From Paraburkholderia sp. IMGN_8 (GTDB lineage Bacteria > Pseudomonadota > Gammaproteobacteria > Burkholderiales > Burkholderiaceae): DNA of 64,000 bases. The stretch covers positions 2,728,001-2,792,000 of the forward strand of contig NZ_CP150901.1 of NCBI RefSeq assembly GCF_038050405.1, given 5' to 3'. The number at the start of each line of letters is the position of its first letter. Position 1 is the stretch's first letter. This document shows positions 9,057-17,990 of this stretch, piece after piece. The translations under genes and the position numbers were made by a program. Under the pieces are notes generated by a model, which was not told where the DNA came from, did no database searches, and saw nothing but the letters and a program-made list of their open reading frames with translations.

Positions 9057-9514
9057 CCTGAAAGTCCGCTATTCGAGCCGTAGCGACATTTGAGTGACTA
9101 TCCTCGCCTTCGGTCGAAAGACCACTCGTGGCCGGAGAACGGTCCTACGGCCAACTTCCGCTGCTTGCCGAACCCGGAAGTTCAGAATCGAACCGTAACC
9201 GGCTAACTCGGGCCTGCATCGAACTTCCGTAGTCGACCCGCAAGCGACGGCGACCGCAGTGCAATGAAAGGCCGTTTGCCAGCGAATAGCGGCCGATTAC
9301 CCCGCCGCGTGATCGCGGCCCGGTGCCGGCACTCCGTTAACTAATCGTTCTCCCGCGAGATCCTGCGACCACCATGGCTCGCTCTGCAGCAAGCGCAACG
9401 GCAGGCATTTTCTGCCACGTGTTGACTGACGTGCACGCGCCAATGAGCCGAACTCATGGCGTAGAGTGGAGGCCAATAAACGTTGATCGCCGAAGGCTCG
9501 GCCTCACTCGATGA
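9057..9514. other. Intergenic gap with eroded repeat-like sequence
   Basis: I find no gene here. At 9167-9183 the motif GCCGAAC.CGG.AGTTC also occurs, slightly diverged, at 30127-30143. A short hairpin GGCCG...CGGCC lies near 9270-9295. The stretch looks like a decayed interspersed element. Confidence 0.35.
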
Positions 9515-10711
9515 TCAGAAGTTATGGATCAGGCCGATGCCCGCACCAAACTGGCTACGCGATGACGACGGCGAGTTGTTGAAACCGTTGCCGATCGATG
9601 CCGTTGCGTCGATGATCTCCCCGCCATTGAGCGTCATGCCGTTTGCGCGCTGGTAAGCCTCGACTGCGTAGAGGCCCGTGCGCTTCGACAGGTTGTAGAA
9701 CTGTGACAGCGTAAACTGGTGGTACTGCGCTGCGCTCGTGATGCCGTTCGACCGGGTTGCGCGTGTGTAGCTGTAGCCACCCGCGAGGGCCCACCGGCCC
9801 GCAGGCTTCCATCGAAGCACGGCGCCTGCCGTGTTGAATGTCGCCTCGTTGCGGAATGTCGAGCCGGCGCCCGGGATGTACTGCACGTTCGAGTACGATG
9901 CTGTGACGTCCCACTCGGATGTGAGGTAGCCCGCCGTCACAGCCGCGCGCTGCTGCGCTTGCGCCGTCTTATACCCGTTGTTGATCGCCGACACGGCTGT
10001 CTGGGCGCCGCCGTTCGACAGCGTGGATTCCGCACCCCAGGCACCGCCGCCCGGCGTCGAGTTATTCACACGCTGGAAGCCGGCAGCGACGCCATAGGGA
10101 CCGTGGACATACCGGACGCCCGCGCTCCAGGTCGAGCCGTCGTTCAGGCTGCCCGGCACGCCACCAAACGCGTACGAGCCTCCAACCGTGAAGCCGTAAA
10201 AATCCGGCGACATGTAGACGAGCGAATTGTTAGCGCGGTAGTCGACGTCGAGCGCGTCGATGTCGCCAGGGTGTGCGCCGAAGTAGCCGGTCAGCCAGTT
10301 GTTCGGCGTGTACGGCGACAGCAGCGTGTAGTACGCCGTGTACTGGCGGCCTGCCGTCAGCACGCCGTATTGCGGGTCGGACAGCCCCACCCACGACTGA
10401 CGCGTGAACATGCCGCCGCTGAATTGTGAGGTACCGTTATTGGTGTTCACGCCCGCTTCGAGCTGAAAGACGGCCTTCAAGCCACCGCCCAGGTCCTCAG
10501 CACCCTTCAGACCGAACCGGCTTCCTAGCCAGACGCCCGTCGACATCTTCACCGCCGAGCGACCGCCGGTCGTCGAGCCGAGCGACGTGCTACTGCTTTG
10601 ATAGGTGATGCCGTTATCGACGAGCCCGTAGAGGATCACGCTGCTTTGAGCGCAAACAGTGCCGGACACAAGACCTGCGGCCGTCGTGGCGATCGCGACG
10701 CATTTCTTCAT
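9515..10711 (-). CDS. Gram-negative outer-membrane porin (Burkholderia type)
   Basis: This encodes 398 residues that should form a trimeric 16-strand beta-barrel channel in the outer membrane. The signal peptide is MKKCVAIATTAAGLVSGTVCAQ. The mature N-terminus SSVILYGLVDNGITY and the motifs GSRFGLKGAEDLGGGLKAVF and TAGRQYTAYY are hallmarks of the porin_4 family. The last residue is Phe (GLIHNF), as required for Bam-dependent insertion. The start is supported by GGAG six bases upstream. Permeant specificity cannot be read from sequence. The second porin at 39.5 kb is a clear paralogue. Confidence 0.95.
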   Translation of the reverse strand: MKKCVAIATTAAGLVSGTVCAQSSVILYGLVDNGITYQSSSTSLGSTTGGRSAVKMSTGVWLGSRFGLKGAEDLGGGLKAVFQLEAGVNTNNGTSQFSGGMFTRQSWVGLSDPQYGVLTAGRQYTAYYTLLSPYTPNNWLTGYFGAHPGDIDALDVDYRANNSLVYMSPDFYGFTVGGSYAFGGVPGSLNDGSTWSAGVRYVHGPYGVAAGFQRVNNSTPGGGAWGAESTLSNGGAQTAVSAINNGYKTAQAQQRAAVTAGYLTSEWDVTASYSNVQYIPGAGSTFRNEATFNTAGAVLRWKPAGRWALAGGYSYTRATRSNGITSAAQYHQFTLSQFYNLSKRTGLYAVEAYQRANGMTLNGGEIIDATASIGNGFNNSPSSSRSQFGAGIGLIHNF

Positions 10712-10799
10712 CGATTTTCTCCGTCTTCAAATTCTTCCCTGGCGCGGCCGTACACCCAGGACGTGAAACCAAAGTCCTCAACGTGGTACCGCTTGCACG

Positions 10800-11468
10800 C
10801 TAGCCTTGCTCCTTTCCGGCAAGGAACAGCCCGACGGCGATGAGCACCGGTGGCACGGCAAAACTCCAGTGACCGGCAAGCCGGAGCATGCCTGCCGCTG
10901 CACCGCATCCTGCTGCGAAGCTCGCGACACTTTCCGCCATCCGCGCGAGCGGCGACGGTCCGCCGGACGCCGCAGGCTGAACCTTCCAGAAGCGGTCGGC
11001 CAGCTGCAGCATGAACTGGGTGACGGTCCCCGTCATGAGCGTCGATGGCGGCGCATCCGACAGATGGAGCCGATGGAGCGCATTCTGGATCGACATTGCG
11101 GCGACAAGCGTAAGGCCAGTAGCAACTGCCCTCCAGTCGTCTCCGTCGGTGAGCGGACCAAGACGGATCGCAAGCGCCGCGCCGAGCGCGAGCAACAGCA
11201 CCTGAACGCCGAGCATCACGCGCAGTACCGGCGCGCCGGCCTCCGACAGCCGATAGCTCATAGCGCCCGCCAGCATGACCGCCAGGCAAAACACCGGCAA
11301 CGCCAGCAGCTTCGCGACAGCGCCCGTCGTGCCGAAAACGACCGTTGCCCCCAACGTGACGAAGTTTCCGGTAACGTGCGCCGTAAACAAGCCGTGCAGC
11401 GCGAGAAAGCCAGCCGTGTCGACATAGCCGCCATTGAAGCTCAGCAACGTCGGTAAATTCCGCCTCAT
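10800..11468 (-). CDS. DUF1275 (YoaK-type) membrane protein
   Basis: The product has 222 residues with six or more hydrophobic helices. I chose ATG 11468 rather than upstream starts because GAAGGA lies seven bases before it. The family signature is present near the N-terminus: LLSFNGGYVDTAGFLALHGLFTAHVTGN (about residues 7-34). DUF1275 proteins are inner-membrane proteins of unknown transport function. The gene is on the same strand as the doxX operon, 127 bases downstream of it, and could be its last member. Confidence 0.85.
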   Translation of the reverse strand: MRRNLPTLLSFNGGYVDTAGFLALHGLFTAHVTGNFVTLGATVVFGTTGAVAKLLALPVFCLAVMLAGAMSYRLSEAGAPVLRVMLGVQVLLLALGAALAIRLGPLTDGDDWRAVATGLTLVAAMSIQNALHRLHLSDAPPSTLMTGTVTQFMLQLADRFWKVQPAASGGPSPLARMAESVASFAAGCGAAAGMLRLAGHWSFAVPPVLIAVGLFLAGKEQG

Positions 11469-11595
11469 CGCGCGATCCTTCATGATCTGCATTCGTTTTG
11501 CAATCGCCGCGAGCATTGCATGCGAACAGCTTCTCCGCAAGCCTCGAGAAAGATGGATCAAATTCGCATTGAGCGCAATCCGCTGAGAATGATCA

Positions 11596-12072
11596 TCAGT
11601 CTTGCCGGGCATCCGGCCGACGGACACGCTTATCGGCGAAGTCGTGCCAGGCGACCAGCAGAAATCCGCCCACGAGACCGAGGTGTTCGAAGAACGCATT
11701 AGCTGTCGGCGTGCGGTTGGGCGGCGCCATTTCCCAGAACCGGTTGACGAGGAACGTCGCCATCAGCGTGAACGCAGCCAGCGCGAGCGCTCCGAGCCAG
11801 CGAAAACGGCCTGTGAGGATCGCGATCGGCGCGGCCAACTCCAGCACGATGGTCGCGGCGGCCAACGGTGCGGCAGGCGCAAGTCCGGCATGAGCCATCT
11901 CCGCCACCGCCCCGCTGAAATCCAGGGCCTTCACAAGGCCGCCCTGCAGATAGGCCGAGCAAAGCCCGAGCAATGCGATCCATCTCACCGCAAGGACGCT
12001 CTTTGACGAGCGTGTCCATTCGACGGACGTCGAGCGGGAGCGCCGCGCCGTTGCCTCTTCGTCGCGCCCCAT
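11596..12072 (-). CDS. DoxX-family membrane protein
   Basis: The product has 158 residues with four predicted membrane helices (AVRWIALLGLCSAYLQGG; APAAPLAAATIVLELAAPIA; WLGALALAAFTLMATFLV; FFEHLGLVGGFLLVAWHD). The pattern FLVNRFWE followed by FFEHLGLVGG is typical of DoxX/DUF417-like quinone-interacting membrane proteins. ATG 12072 lies one base after the amidohydrolase stop, which implies translational coupling. The frame is open to 12105, but the downstream start fits the coupling better. It probably works with the upstream amidohydrolase and XapX genes. Confidence 0.82.
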   Translation of the reverse strand: MGRDEEATARRSRSTSVEWTRSSKSVLAVRWIALLGLCSAYLQGGLVKALDFSGAVAEMAHAGLAPAAPLAAATIVLELAAPIAILTGRFRWLGALALAAFTLMATFLVNRFWEMAPPNRTPTANAFFEHLGLVGGFLLVAWHDFADKRVRRPDARQD

Positions 12073-12073
12073 C

Positions 12074-13963
12074 TCATACCGCCCAGCAAGCGCATCCGAG
12101 CGCACCCCAGAAGTCTTTCAGATCCGATACCGGTATCTTGCTTGACCACGCACGCGCGTGCGCGTGGCCGTGCACGCTACATGCGTTCGCGCAACCGCAA
12201 AGCTGCGCAGCGACGCGCTGCAGCGGCGCGCCATTGCCGCCTTGCGGCGCGGCCCAGCCGGCGTAGCCACCGTACGTACGCACCGGCGACCAGTCGGGCA
12301 TGGCAGGCGGTATCGGTGAATCAAACTCCGCAAAAGGTCCGGCGGCAAACACGATCTTGCCGCCTACCAGAGTCAGCAGCGACGTCGTGTCGGGGATGTC
12401 GGCTTCGGGGCACGACATGTAGTCGCGATCGGGCACGATCAGGTCCGCGAACTGCCCGGCTTCGATTCGGCCTTTTCTGCCTTCTTCGTTCGAGAACCAC
12501 GTGACGTTCTCGGTCCACATACGCAGGGCAGTCTCACGGTCAAGGCAGTTACGTTGCGGGTAGAGCCTCATGCCCGCAACGGTCCGTCCCGTTACGAGCC
12601 AGGCAAGCGACACCCACGGGTTGTACGAGGCGACACGCGTCGCGTCGGTGCCCGCCGACACCCTGACGCCCTTTTCGATCATGCGTGCAATCGGTGGCGT
12701 TGCTTCGGCCGCCTGCGCGCCGTAACGTTCGACGAAGTATTCACCCTGGTACGCCATCCGATGCTGGACGGCAATGCCGCCGCCCAAGGCGGCGATGCGA
12801 TCGATCGAGCGGTCCGTGATGGTTTCCGCGTGATCGAAGAACCAGTTCAGGCCTTTGAGAGGAATATCGCGGTCCACGCGCTCGAACACGTCCAGGGCGC
12901 GGCTGATCGTTTCGTCGTAGGTGGCGTGCAGTCGCCACGGCCAGCGGTTCTGCGCGAGAACGCGCACGATCTCTTCCAGTTCGCCTTCCATTTCGGCGGG
13001 CATGTCCGGGCGCGGCTGGCGGAAGTCCTCGAAGTCGGCGGCCGAGAACACCAGCATCTCGCCCGCGCCGTTGTGCCTGAAGTAATCGTTACCCTGTTTG
13101 TAGGTCGATGTCTTCGTCCAGTTCAGGAAGTCTTCTTTTTCCCCCTTCGGCTTCTGCGTAAACAGGTTGTAGGCAAGCCGGATCGTGAGCTGGCCGTCGT
13201 CGGACAGCTTCTGGACTACCGCGTAGTCTTCGGGATAGTTCTGGTAGCCGCCGCCGGCGTCGATCGCGCCAGTCACGCCCAGGCGGTTCAGTTCCCGCAT
13301 GAAATGGCGCGTGGAATTGAGCTGGTACTCGAATGGCAGCTTCGGGCCTTTGGCAAGCGTTGCGTACAAAATGGCGGCGTTCGGTTTGGCGAGCAGCAGG
13401 CCTGTCGGGTTGCCAGCCCGGTCACGCACAATTTCGCCTCCCGGTGGCTCGGGTGTGTCCTTCGTGTAGCCCACCACGCGCAGCGCCGCAGCATTGAGGA
13501 TCGCGCGATCATACAGATGCAGGATGAACACCGGCGTGTCCGGTGCAATAGCGTTGATCTCGTCGATCGTGGGAAGGCGCTTTTCGTCGAACTGATGCTC
13601 CGTGAACCCACCCACCACGCGCACCCACTGCGGCGGCGGGGTGATCGCCACCTGGTGCTTGAGCATCGCCATGGCCGTGGCGAGCGAGCGCACGCCTTCC
13701 CAGCGTAGCTCCATGTTGAAATTGAGGCCGCCGCGAATGATATGCAGATGATTGTCGATGAGACCCGGCAGCACGGGCTGCCCCTTCAGATCGATCACCT
13801 GTGTGGTATCGCCCGCGAGCGGCAGGATGTCGGCGTCATTGCCTACCGCCGTGAAGACACCATCCCGGATCGCCACCGCGCTGGCCTCGGGCTTGCTTCG
13901 GTCGAGCGTCGTACAGCGGCCGTGATGAAGAATCAGTTCCACTGTGTCGGCGTGCTGGTTCAT
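12074..13963 (-). CDS. Metal-dependent amidohydrolase (YtcJ-like)
   Basis: The product has 629 residues from ATG 13963 (GGAGAA about seven bases upstream). The TIM-barrel amidohydrolase pattern is clear. The metal-binding DNHLHI is at about residues 80-85, and the later metal histidines lie in RLHATYDE and WFFDHAE. SAGTDATRVASYNPW marks the end of the barrel, and GQFADLIVPDRDYM the C-terminal beta-sandwich. Such enzymes hydrolyse amide or imide bonds in small molecules. The protein ends in an unusual Cys-rich tail (LCGCANACSVHG, then WGALGCACWAV). Its start overlaps the XapX stop (ATGA), and its stop abuts doxX. No signal peptide is evident. The substrate is unknown. Confidence 0.9.
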   Translation of the reverse strand: MNQHADTVELILHHGRCTTLDRSKPEASAVAIRDGVFTAVGNDADILPLAGDTTQVIDLKGQPVLPGLIDNHLHIIRGGLNFNMELRWEGVRSLATAMAMLKHQVAITPPPQWVRVVGGFTEHQFDEKRLPTIDEINAIAPDTPVFILHLYDRAILNAAALRVVGYTKDTPEPPGGEIVRDRAGNPTGLLLAKPNAAILYATLAKGPKLPFEYQLNSTRHFMRELNRLGVTGAIDAGGGYQNYPEDYAVVQKLSDDGQLTIRLAYNLFTQKPKGEKEDFLNWTKTSTYKQGNDYFRHNGAGEMLVFSAADFEDFRQPRPDMPAEMEGELEEIVRVLAQNRWPWRLHATYDETISRALDVFERVDRDIPLKGLNWFFDHAETITDRSIDRIAALGGGIAVQHRMAYQGEYFVERYGAQAAEATPPIARMIEKGVRVSAGTDATRVASYNPWVSLAWLVTGRTVAGMRLYPQRNCLDRETALRMWTENVTWFSNEEGRKGRIEAGQFADLIVPDRDYMSCPEADIPDTTSLLTLVGGKIVFAAGPFAEFDSPIPPAMPDWSPVRTYGGYAGWAAPQGGNGAPLQRVAAQLCGCANACSVHGHAHARAWSSKIPVSDLKDFWGALGCACWAV

Positions 13964-14250
13964 GAGCGCTTCTCCGGTGAGGTCGTGGTGGCGCCAATCG
14001 TCGTGTTGCCTGTATGACGTCCCGGCAATGAGCCGAACATGTGCTGGGTGCACTTCGACTCCTGCCAGGCAGTGTGGAAGGCGTTGCCCGAGAGCATCTG
14101 CCTCGCGACCGGGACGATCTGCTCGCCAGCGAGAATGCCGAGTAACCCCACCAGCGCGACGAGTGGCGGCGCTGGCGAGCGCACGTGAAGCAGGCTATAG
14201 ATCACGCCCACCAGCACACCGGCGAGCAGTGAAAAAAGATAGAGCTTCAT
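13960..14250 (-). CDS. XapX-domain small membrane protein
   Basis: The product has 96 residues from ATG 14250 with an excellent AAGGAGG site. Residues 1-50 are the XapX (DUF1427) domain: two hydrophobic helices, LYLFSLLAGVLVGVIYSLL and PLVALVGLLGILAGEQIVPV. The remainder (about 55-96) is hydrophilic and extends beyond the usual domain. The last codon overlaps the amidohydrolase start by four bases (ATGA), so the two are translated together. It is the first gene of the minus-strand operon xapX, amidohydrolase, doxX. Confidence 0.85.
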   Translation of the reverse strand: MKLYLFSLLAGVLVGVIYSLLHVRSPAPPLVALVGLLGILAGEQIVPVARQMLSGNAFHTAWQESKCTQHMFGSLPGRHTGNTTIGATTTSPEKRS

Positions 14251-14709
14251 CGGCTTGCCTCCTTGACGTTGCGGCTTGGAAGGATCTCAAAAATCGGGAC
14301 AAGGCGGTTGGCAGGAAGCCACGGCCCAGAGTTCTGCAATACGCCGCCTCAGCATGAATGAAAAGTAGTTCATTTGAACCAGTCCCGCCAGCAATCTGGG
14401 CTGTCCACGCATGCGTGTTTGTATGCAGGAAGCTACAAATTCGCGAGGTAGCTCGATGCCGCCATGCGTTGGCAGCGAGAACCGCTTGATTTTTCACCGC
14501 TGGATTTCTAGTCTTCTCCGTACACCCGCCATGGTGCCAATAGCATTCGCGCACGTTGATCCTCGCGACACGACTTGCGCTGTGCAACATGCACGGTTTC
14601 TCACCGATGAGGTCCTTACCCCCGGCACTTCTTTCTAGATGCCGTTCATGATCGGATGTCCGACCATTTGAAGATGTCCGACCTATCGATTGATTGGATG
14701 AGTCAAATC
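14251..14709. promoter_or_regulatory. Divergent control region between the xapX operon and the isochorismatase-like gene
   Basis: This is a gap of 459 bases with no supported gene. It contains a short dyad GTTCA-TT-TGAAC at 14368-14379 and an 11-bp direct repeat GATGTCCGACC at 14655-14665 and 14673-14683, 18 bases apart and just upstream of the plus-strand gene. The direct repeat could be a regulator site. No dedicated regulator gene is adjacent. Confidence 0.4.
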
Positions 14710-15396
14710 ATGAGCAACCCAAAACTTGAAGTGCTGACACCTGAAAACTGTCAGTTGATTTTTATCGATCAGCAGCCGCAGATGGCGTTCGGCGTCCAGT
14801 CGATCGACCGCCAGGTGCTGAAGAACAACGTGGTAGGCCTCGCCAAGGCGGCAAAGGTCTTCAACATTCCCACCACCATCACGACGGTGGAGTCTGAGAG
14901 CTTCTCCGGCTTCACGTACCCGGAACTGCTGGATGTGTTTCCGGGGCAGAAGGTGCTCGAACGTACGTCGATGAATTCGTGGGATGACCAGAAGGTGCGT
15001 GACGCGCTGGCCGGCAATGGACGCAAGAAGGTTGTAGTCTCGGGCCTGTGGACTGAAGTCTGCAACAACACTTTCGCGTTGTGCGCCATGGACGAAGGCG
15101 GTTACGAAATCTATATGGTGGCCGACGCGTCAGGCGGCACGTCGAAAGACGGGCACGACTTTGCGATGCAGCGCATGATCCAGGCGGGCGTCGTACCGAT
15201 GACGTGGCAACAGGTGTTGCTGGAGTGGCAACGCGACTGGGCTCGCAAGGAGACATACGATGCGGTAATGGCCATCGTCAGGGAGCATTCCGGCGCGTAC
15301 GGCATGGGCGTGGACTATGCGTACACGATGGTTCACAAGGCGCCGCAGCGCACGGCGGGTGCGCATGAGGCACTTGCACCCGTGCACGCCGGATAG
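14710..15396 (+). CDS. Isochorismatase-like cysteine hydrolase (YcaC type)
   Basis: The product has 228 residues. ATG 14710 is preferred because the product then begins like YcaC proteins (KLEVLTPENCQLIFIDQQPQ), and GGATGAG lies upstream. The probable catalytic triad is Asp in FIDQQ, Lys near GRKKVVVSG and the nucleophile Cys in GLWTEVCNN (Cys at about 118). Members hydrolyse small amides or remain of unknown substrate. It is divergent from the xapX/amidohydrolase operon. Pairing of these two hydrolase families suggests successive steps in breakdown of one nitrogenous compound (inference). Confidence 0.9.
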   Translation: MSNPKLEVLTPENCQLIFIDQQPQMAFGVQSIDRQVLKNNVVGLAKAAKVFNIPTTITTVESESFSGFTYPELLDVFPGQKVLERTSMNSWDDQKVRDALAGNGRKKVVVSGLWTEVCNNTFALCAMDEGGYEIYMVADASGGTSKDGHDFAMQRMIQAGVVPMTWQQVLLEWQRDWARKETYDAVMAIVREHSGAYGMGVDYAYTMVHKAPQRTAGAHEALAPVHAG

Positions 15397-15459
15397 CCTG
15401 CCGCAAACGCGCTTCACCATGCTGGGTCACGCCGGCTATCCGGCGCCACCTTTTAAGGT

Positions 15460-15708
15460 GTGACGCAGTACAAAGTGACGTTGGTCCGTGGACGGCGCTG
15501 GGAGGCCCGCGGCCGCATCGTCGTCGATGTGGAATTGCACGTCGACCGGGACCGTAGCCGATATGTCCGGCGTATCGTGTCCGTCGATGCCGCCTTCGAT
15601 GAGAGCCAGCGCGCCCGCCTCGCCGAAATCTGCGAGAAAACCCCCGTCAGGCTGCTCATCAAGCGAGGTACGCGTATTGACACCACCATGCAAACATATT
15701 TTGATTGA
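15460..15708 (+). pseudogene. OsmC-family C-terminal fragment
   Basis: The product has 82 residues with a GTG start at 15460. The segment CEKTPVRLLIKRGTRIDTTM resembles the C-terminal end of OsmC-like proteins, where a Cys in an ICEKTPV-type motif is the peroxidatic or resolving residue. The first half of an OsmC protein, with its other Cys, is missing. I infer a truncated gene. The complete Ohr at 27.3 kb is a different subgroup. Confidence 0.5.
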
Positions 15709-16085
15709 TGCGCGGCATTGCAGACTCACTCGCACGATGCAGGACGTGCAACCCGATGGTCTGCTCCCAGACGGAGCCGGATGACGACCGGCTCAGGTCG
15801 CCCCCCAGCCGCCGTTGGAGCCGGCACCGCGTCAACGGCAGCTTTCGAGGTCCAACGGTCATTCGTGCCGCCGCGGCCGCCGGCACGTTCTCGACCATTG
15901 CGGTCATCAGCAGCCCATCGAGTTCCGTGCTCACCGAATGGCTGTCTGGATGGGGGGCTTTCAGCGGGTTGAGGTGGTGAACAAACGCGCGGGCGCCGTC
16001 ACGTTGAGATGTTCGCCCGATGTAGACGTGGGAGAACCACTGGCGCGTATAAGGCAACGCCAGTGGTACAACGGCAATGATTGGA
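15709..16085. other. Intergenic gap, nothing recognised
   Basis: Several short open frames exist on both strands in these 377 bases, but none has a ribosome site, family resemblance or convincing composition. Confidence 0.35.
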
Positions 16086-17306
16086 TTACATCTGGAAGGC
16101 CAGCACTCCGCCGTTTGTAAAGTTGTTGGCGACGCAGGTCGCGCATCCTGCCGGAGTGCCGGCCGCGGAGTACGGCATGAAGATGAGACCGGACACAGGG
16201 TCAACCGCCACCGAATGGGTGTTGTTTCCCGTTGCCACTCGAGCGACCACCGTGCGCGCTGTCGCATCGATAACGGTCAGGACCGGCGTACAGGGAGCCG
16301 CAGCCGAGCAGCCTGCGGAGCCGACCGAGTTACCCGTCGCCGTCCAGCGATAGCTAGCGTTATAGTAGCGATTGGACTTTGCATCATATTGGATTTCATC
16401 TCCTCCGCCAGCATTGAGAGACGCCACCAAAGCACCTGACGAGCGATTCAGGATCTGTACGAGGAGCGGTGCTCCCGCCGTCGCCTCGCGGCAGCCTACC
16501 GCGGCGTCGGTACCCGGTCCGAGCGCAAGCCCGGTGGGATCGCAATTGCCGAGAGGATACGCGGCAGCGCCAGCGAGGTCGGTGTAATTGACCGTTGCGC
16601 CGCGCGGAATCGCTCGGATCGAGGCCGCGGGAACCTTGATGAGTTCACCATGCGGATTGGCAGTGCTTCCGTCGTTGTTGACGAAGAATGTATCGCTTGC
16701 GGCGTCATATCGGCACTGTTCAAGACCTGCCGAAGGCGCTCCTCCTGCGTCCGAGAAGGTGACCTTAGCCAAAATCGTCTGCGTCTGTGTGTCGATGAAC
16801 GTCGCGAATGGCGTTGCTTCCTCCGGACTCGAGATCATGTAAACATTGTGGACCGAGTCCAGACATCCTTCGTCTGCCCGGACGCCACCCGTGCTCACGG
16901 TGATGCTCTTGACGATTGTGTTTGTCGCCGGATCGGCAATCTTCACCGAATTCACATCGCCAACGTACAGAAGGTTTCCCACGGCGTTGATTCCATCAGG
17001 TCCGGACAGCGCTGGCCTCGCACCTGCACCTGCAAAGGCCAACGCCCCGCTCCCCTTGATCTGGGCAACGAGTTTCTGGCTCGCGATGTCGATCACATCC
17101 ACTGCCGCGTTATTGCGGTCCGTAAAGAAGAAGCGCCCCCCGCTGATATCGCCCAGGTCAAACGAAAAGTTAACGCCTGGACCTGCGCCGGGTATCGCGA
17201 TGTCTGCGACGACATGCGGCACTCCTGAAGAATTGACGCTGCCTCCGCAAGCGGTCAGAAGTGACGCACTCAGCACGGTAATACCTAACATTCTCTGCAA
17301 CTTCAT
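16086..17306 (-). CDS. Propeller-like lipoprotein
   Basis: The product has 406 residues from ATG 17306, with GGAG six bases upstream. The frame extends four codons to a TTG, which is less likely. The lipoprotein signal peptide ends LLTACGG with the lipidated Cys at residue 20. The mature protein shows repeated units of the kind NLLYVGD, NTIVKSI, NRYYNAS and VDPVSGLIFMP, which resemble YVTN/NHL beta-propeller blades that track a quantity and its persistence. Six or more Cys residues (GCLDS, QCRYD, NCDP, GCRE, GCSAAAPC, GCATC) suggest disulfides in the periplasm or at the cell surface. It is a single gene of unknown function. Confidence 0.75.
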   Translation of the reverse strand: MKLQRMLGITVLSASLLTACGGSVNSSGVPHVVADIAIPGAGPGVNFSFDLGDISGGRFFFTDRNNAAVDVIDIASQKLVAQIKGSGALAFAGAGARPALSGPDGINAVGNLLYVGDVNSVKIADPATNTIVKSITVSTGGVRADEGCLDSVHNVYMISSPEEATPFATFIDTQTQTILAKVTFSDAGGAPSAGLEQCRYDAASDTFFVNNDGSTANPHGELIKVPAASIRAIPRGATVNYTDLAGAAAYPLGNCDPTGLALGPGTDAAVGCREATAGAPLLVQILNRSSGALVASLNAGGGDEIQYDAKSNRYYNASYRWTATGNSVGSAGCSAAAPCTPVLTVIDATARTVVARVATGNNTHSVAVDPVSGLIFMPYSAAGTPAGCATCVANNFTNGGVLAFQM

Positions 17307-17391
17307 TTTCGTCTCCAAACGTTCTAATGGTTGTGGGAATAAAGCGTGGCAAACAACCTTTGGCTAGTGAAGCCCTACTACCCAGCCAGGT

Positions 17392-17724
17392 CTACTTACG
17401 AGCTTGACGACAAATGACCTCACCGTTGATGACGCTAGCAGAGAGATCCTCAGAAGTACCGTAGAAGTACGTATTGCATGTCGCAATCACTCGTGCCGTC
17501 GAAATGCTCCATAAAACCTTACGTTTCGCCGCAATCAAACGGATCACTTGCGTCCTGCCGGCGACCGGGTCCTGCGGGCATGAATTGTTGCAAAGTTGAT
17601 GCCAGGTTCGACCGTTCGCCGGTGGATTGATTACAAAGGCGTCGTTGAACGGCGAGGCGCGTGCGCGTCTGCATTTCCAGAAAATCGCGCAATGGACTGT
17701 CTGGATTTCCGGACTTGCATCCAC
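17392..17724 (-). CDS. Uncertain small protein
   Basis: This is an open frame of 110 residues with a Cys-rich composition (HCAIFWKC, LCNNSCPQD, ATCNTYFYG, VICRQ). No signal peptide or ribosome site is clear, and I do not recognise a family. The spaced Cys and aromatic residues in the second half look protein-like, so it could be the remnant of a secreted protein. Confidence 0.25.
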   Translation of the reverse strand: MDASPEIQTVHCAIFWKCRRARASPFNDAFVINPPANGRTWHQLCNNSCPQDPVAGRTQVIRLIAAKRKVLWSISTARVIATCNTYFYGTSEDLSASVINGEVICRQARK

Positions 17725-17831
17725 GTCGATGAGTGCTGCGTATGCTGAGGGCGGCCGATAAAAGTAGACCCCCGCGTTTCGTAGAATTGCGCAGCGAAGG
17801 CAGGGACGGGGCTCAGGGGGTCCGTCGGAAG

Positions 17832-17912
17832 GCCATCCGCGACTTTCAGAATGCCATCTCGCGAAACAGCGACTACGCCGAAGCGCATATCAACCTCGGG
17901 AAGGCGTACAGG
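17832..17912 (+). pseudogene. Single tetratricopeptide-repeat scrap
   Basis: One frame reads AIRDFQNAISRNSDYAEAHI and then NLGKAYR. This fits one TPR helix pair (Ala, Gly and Tyr at consensus positions). Neither the codons before nor those after continue the pattern, and no start is associated. It is probably a fossil of a TPR gene. Confidence 0.4.
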
Positions 17913-17990
17913 CTGGACCCAACGGAATATTCCCTGGCCCGCATCTGTCAAAGCCATTCTGAAAGATCAATAGCTCCGGGCCGCCTTGAG

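Noticed and set aside
15659..16267. 202-codon minus-strand frame between the OsmC fragment and the lipoprotein
   Set aside because: It overlaps the end of the lipoprotein gene in another frame and shows no family pattern or ribosome site.
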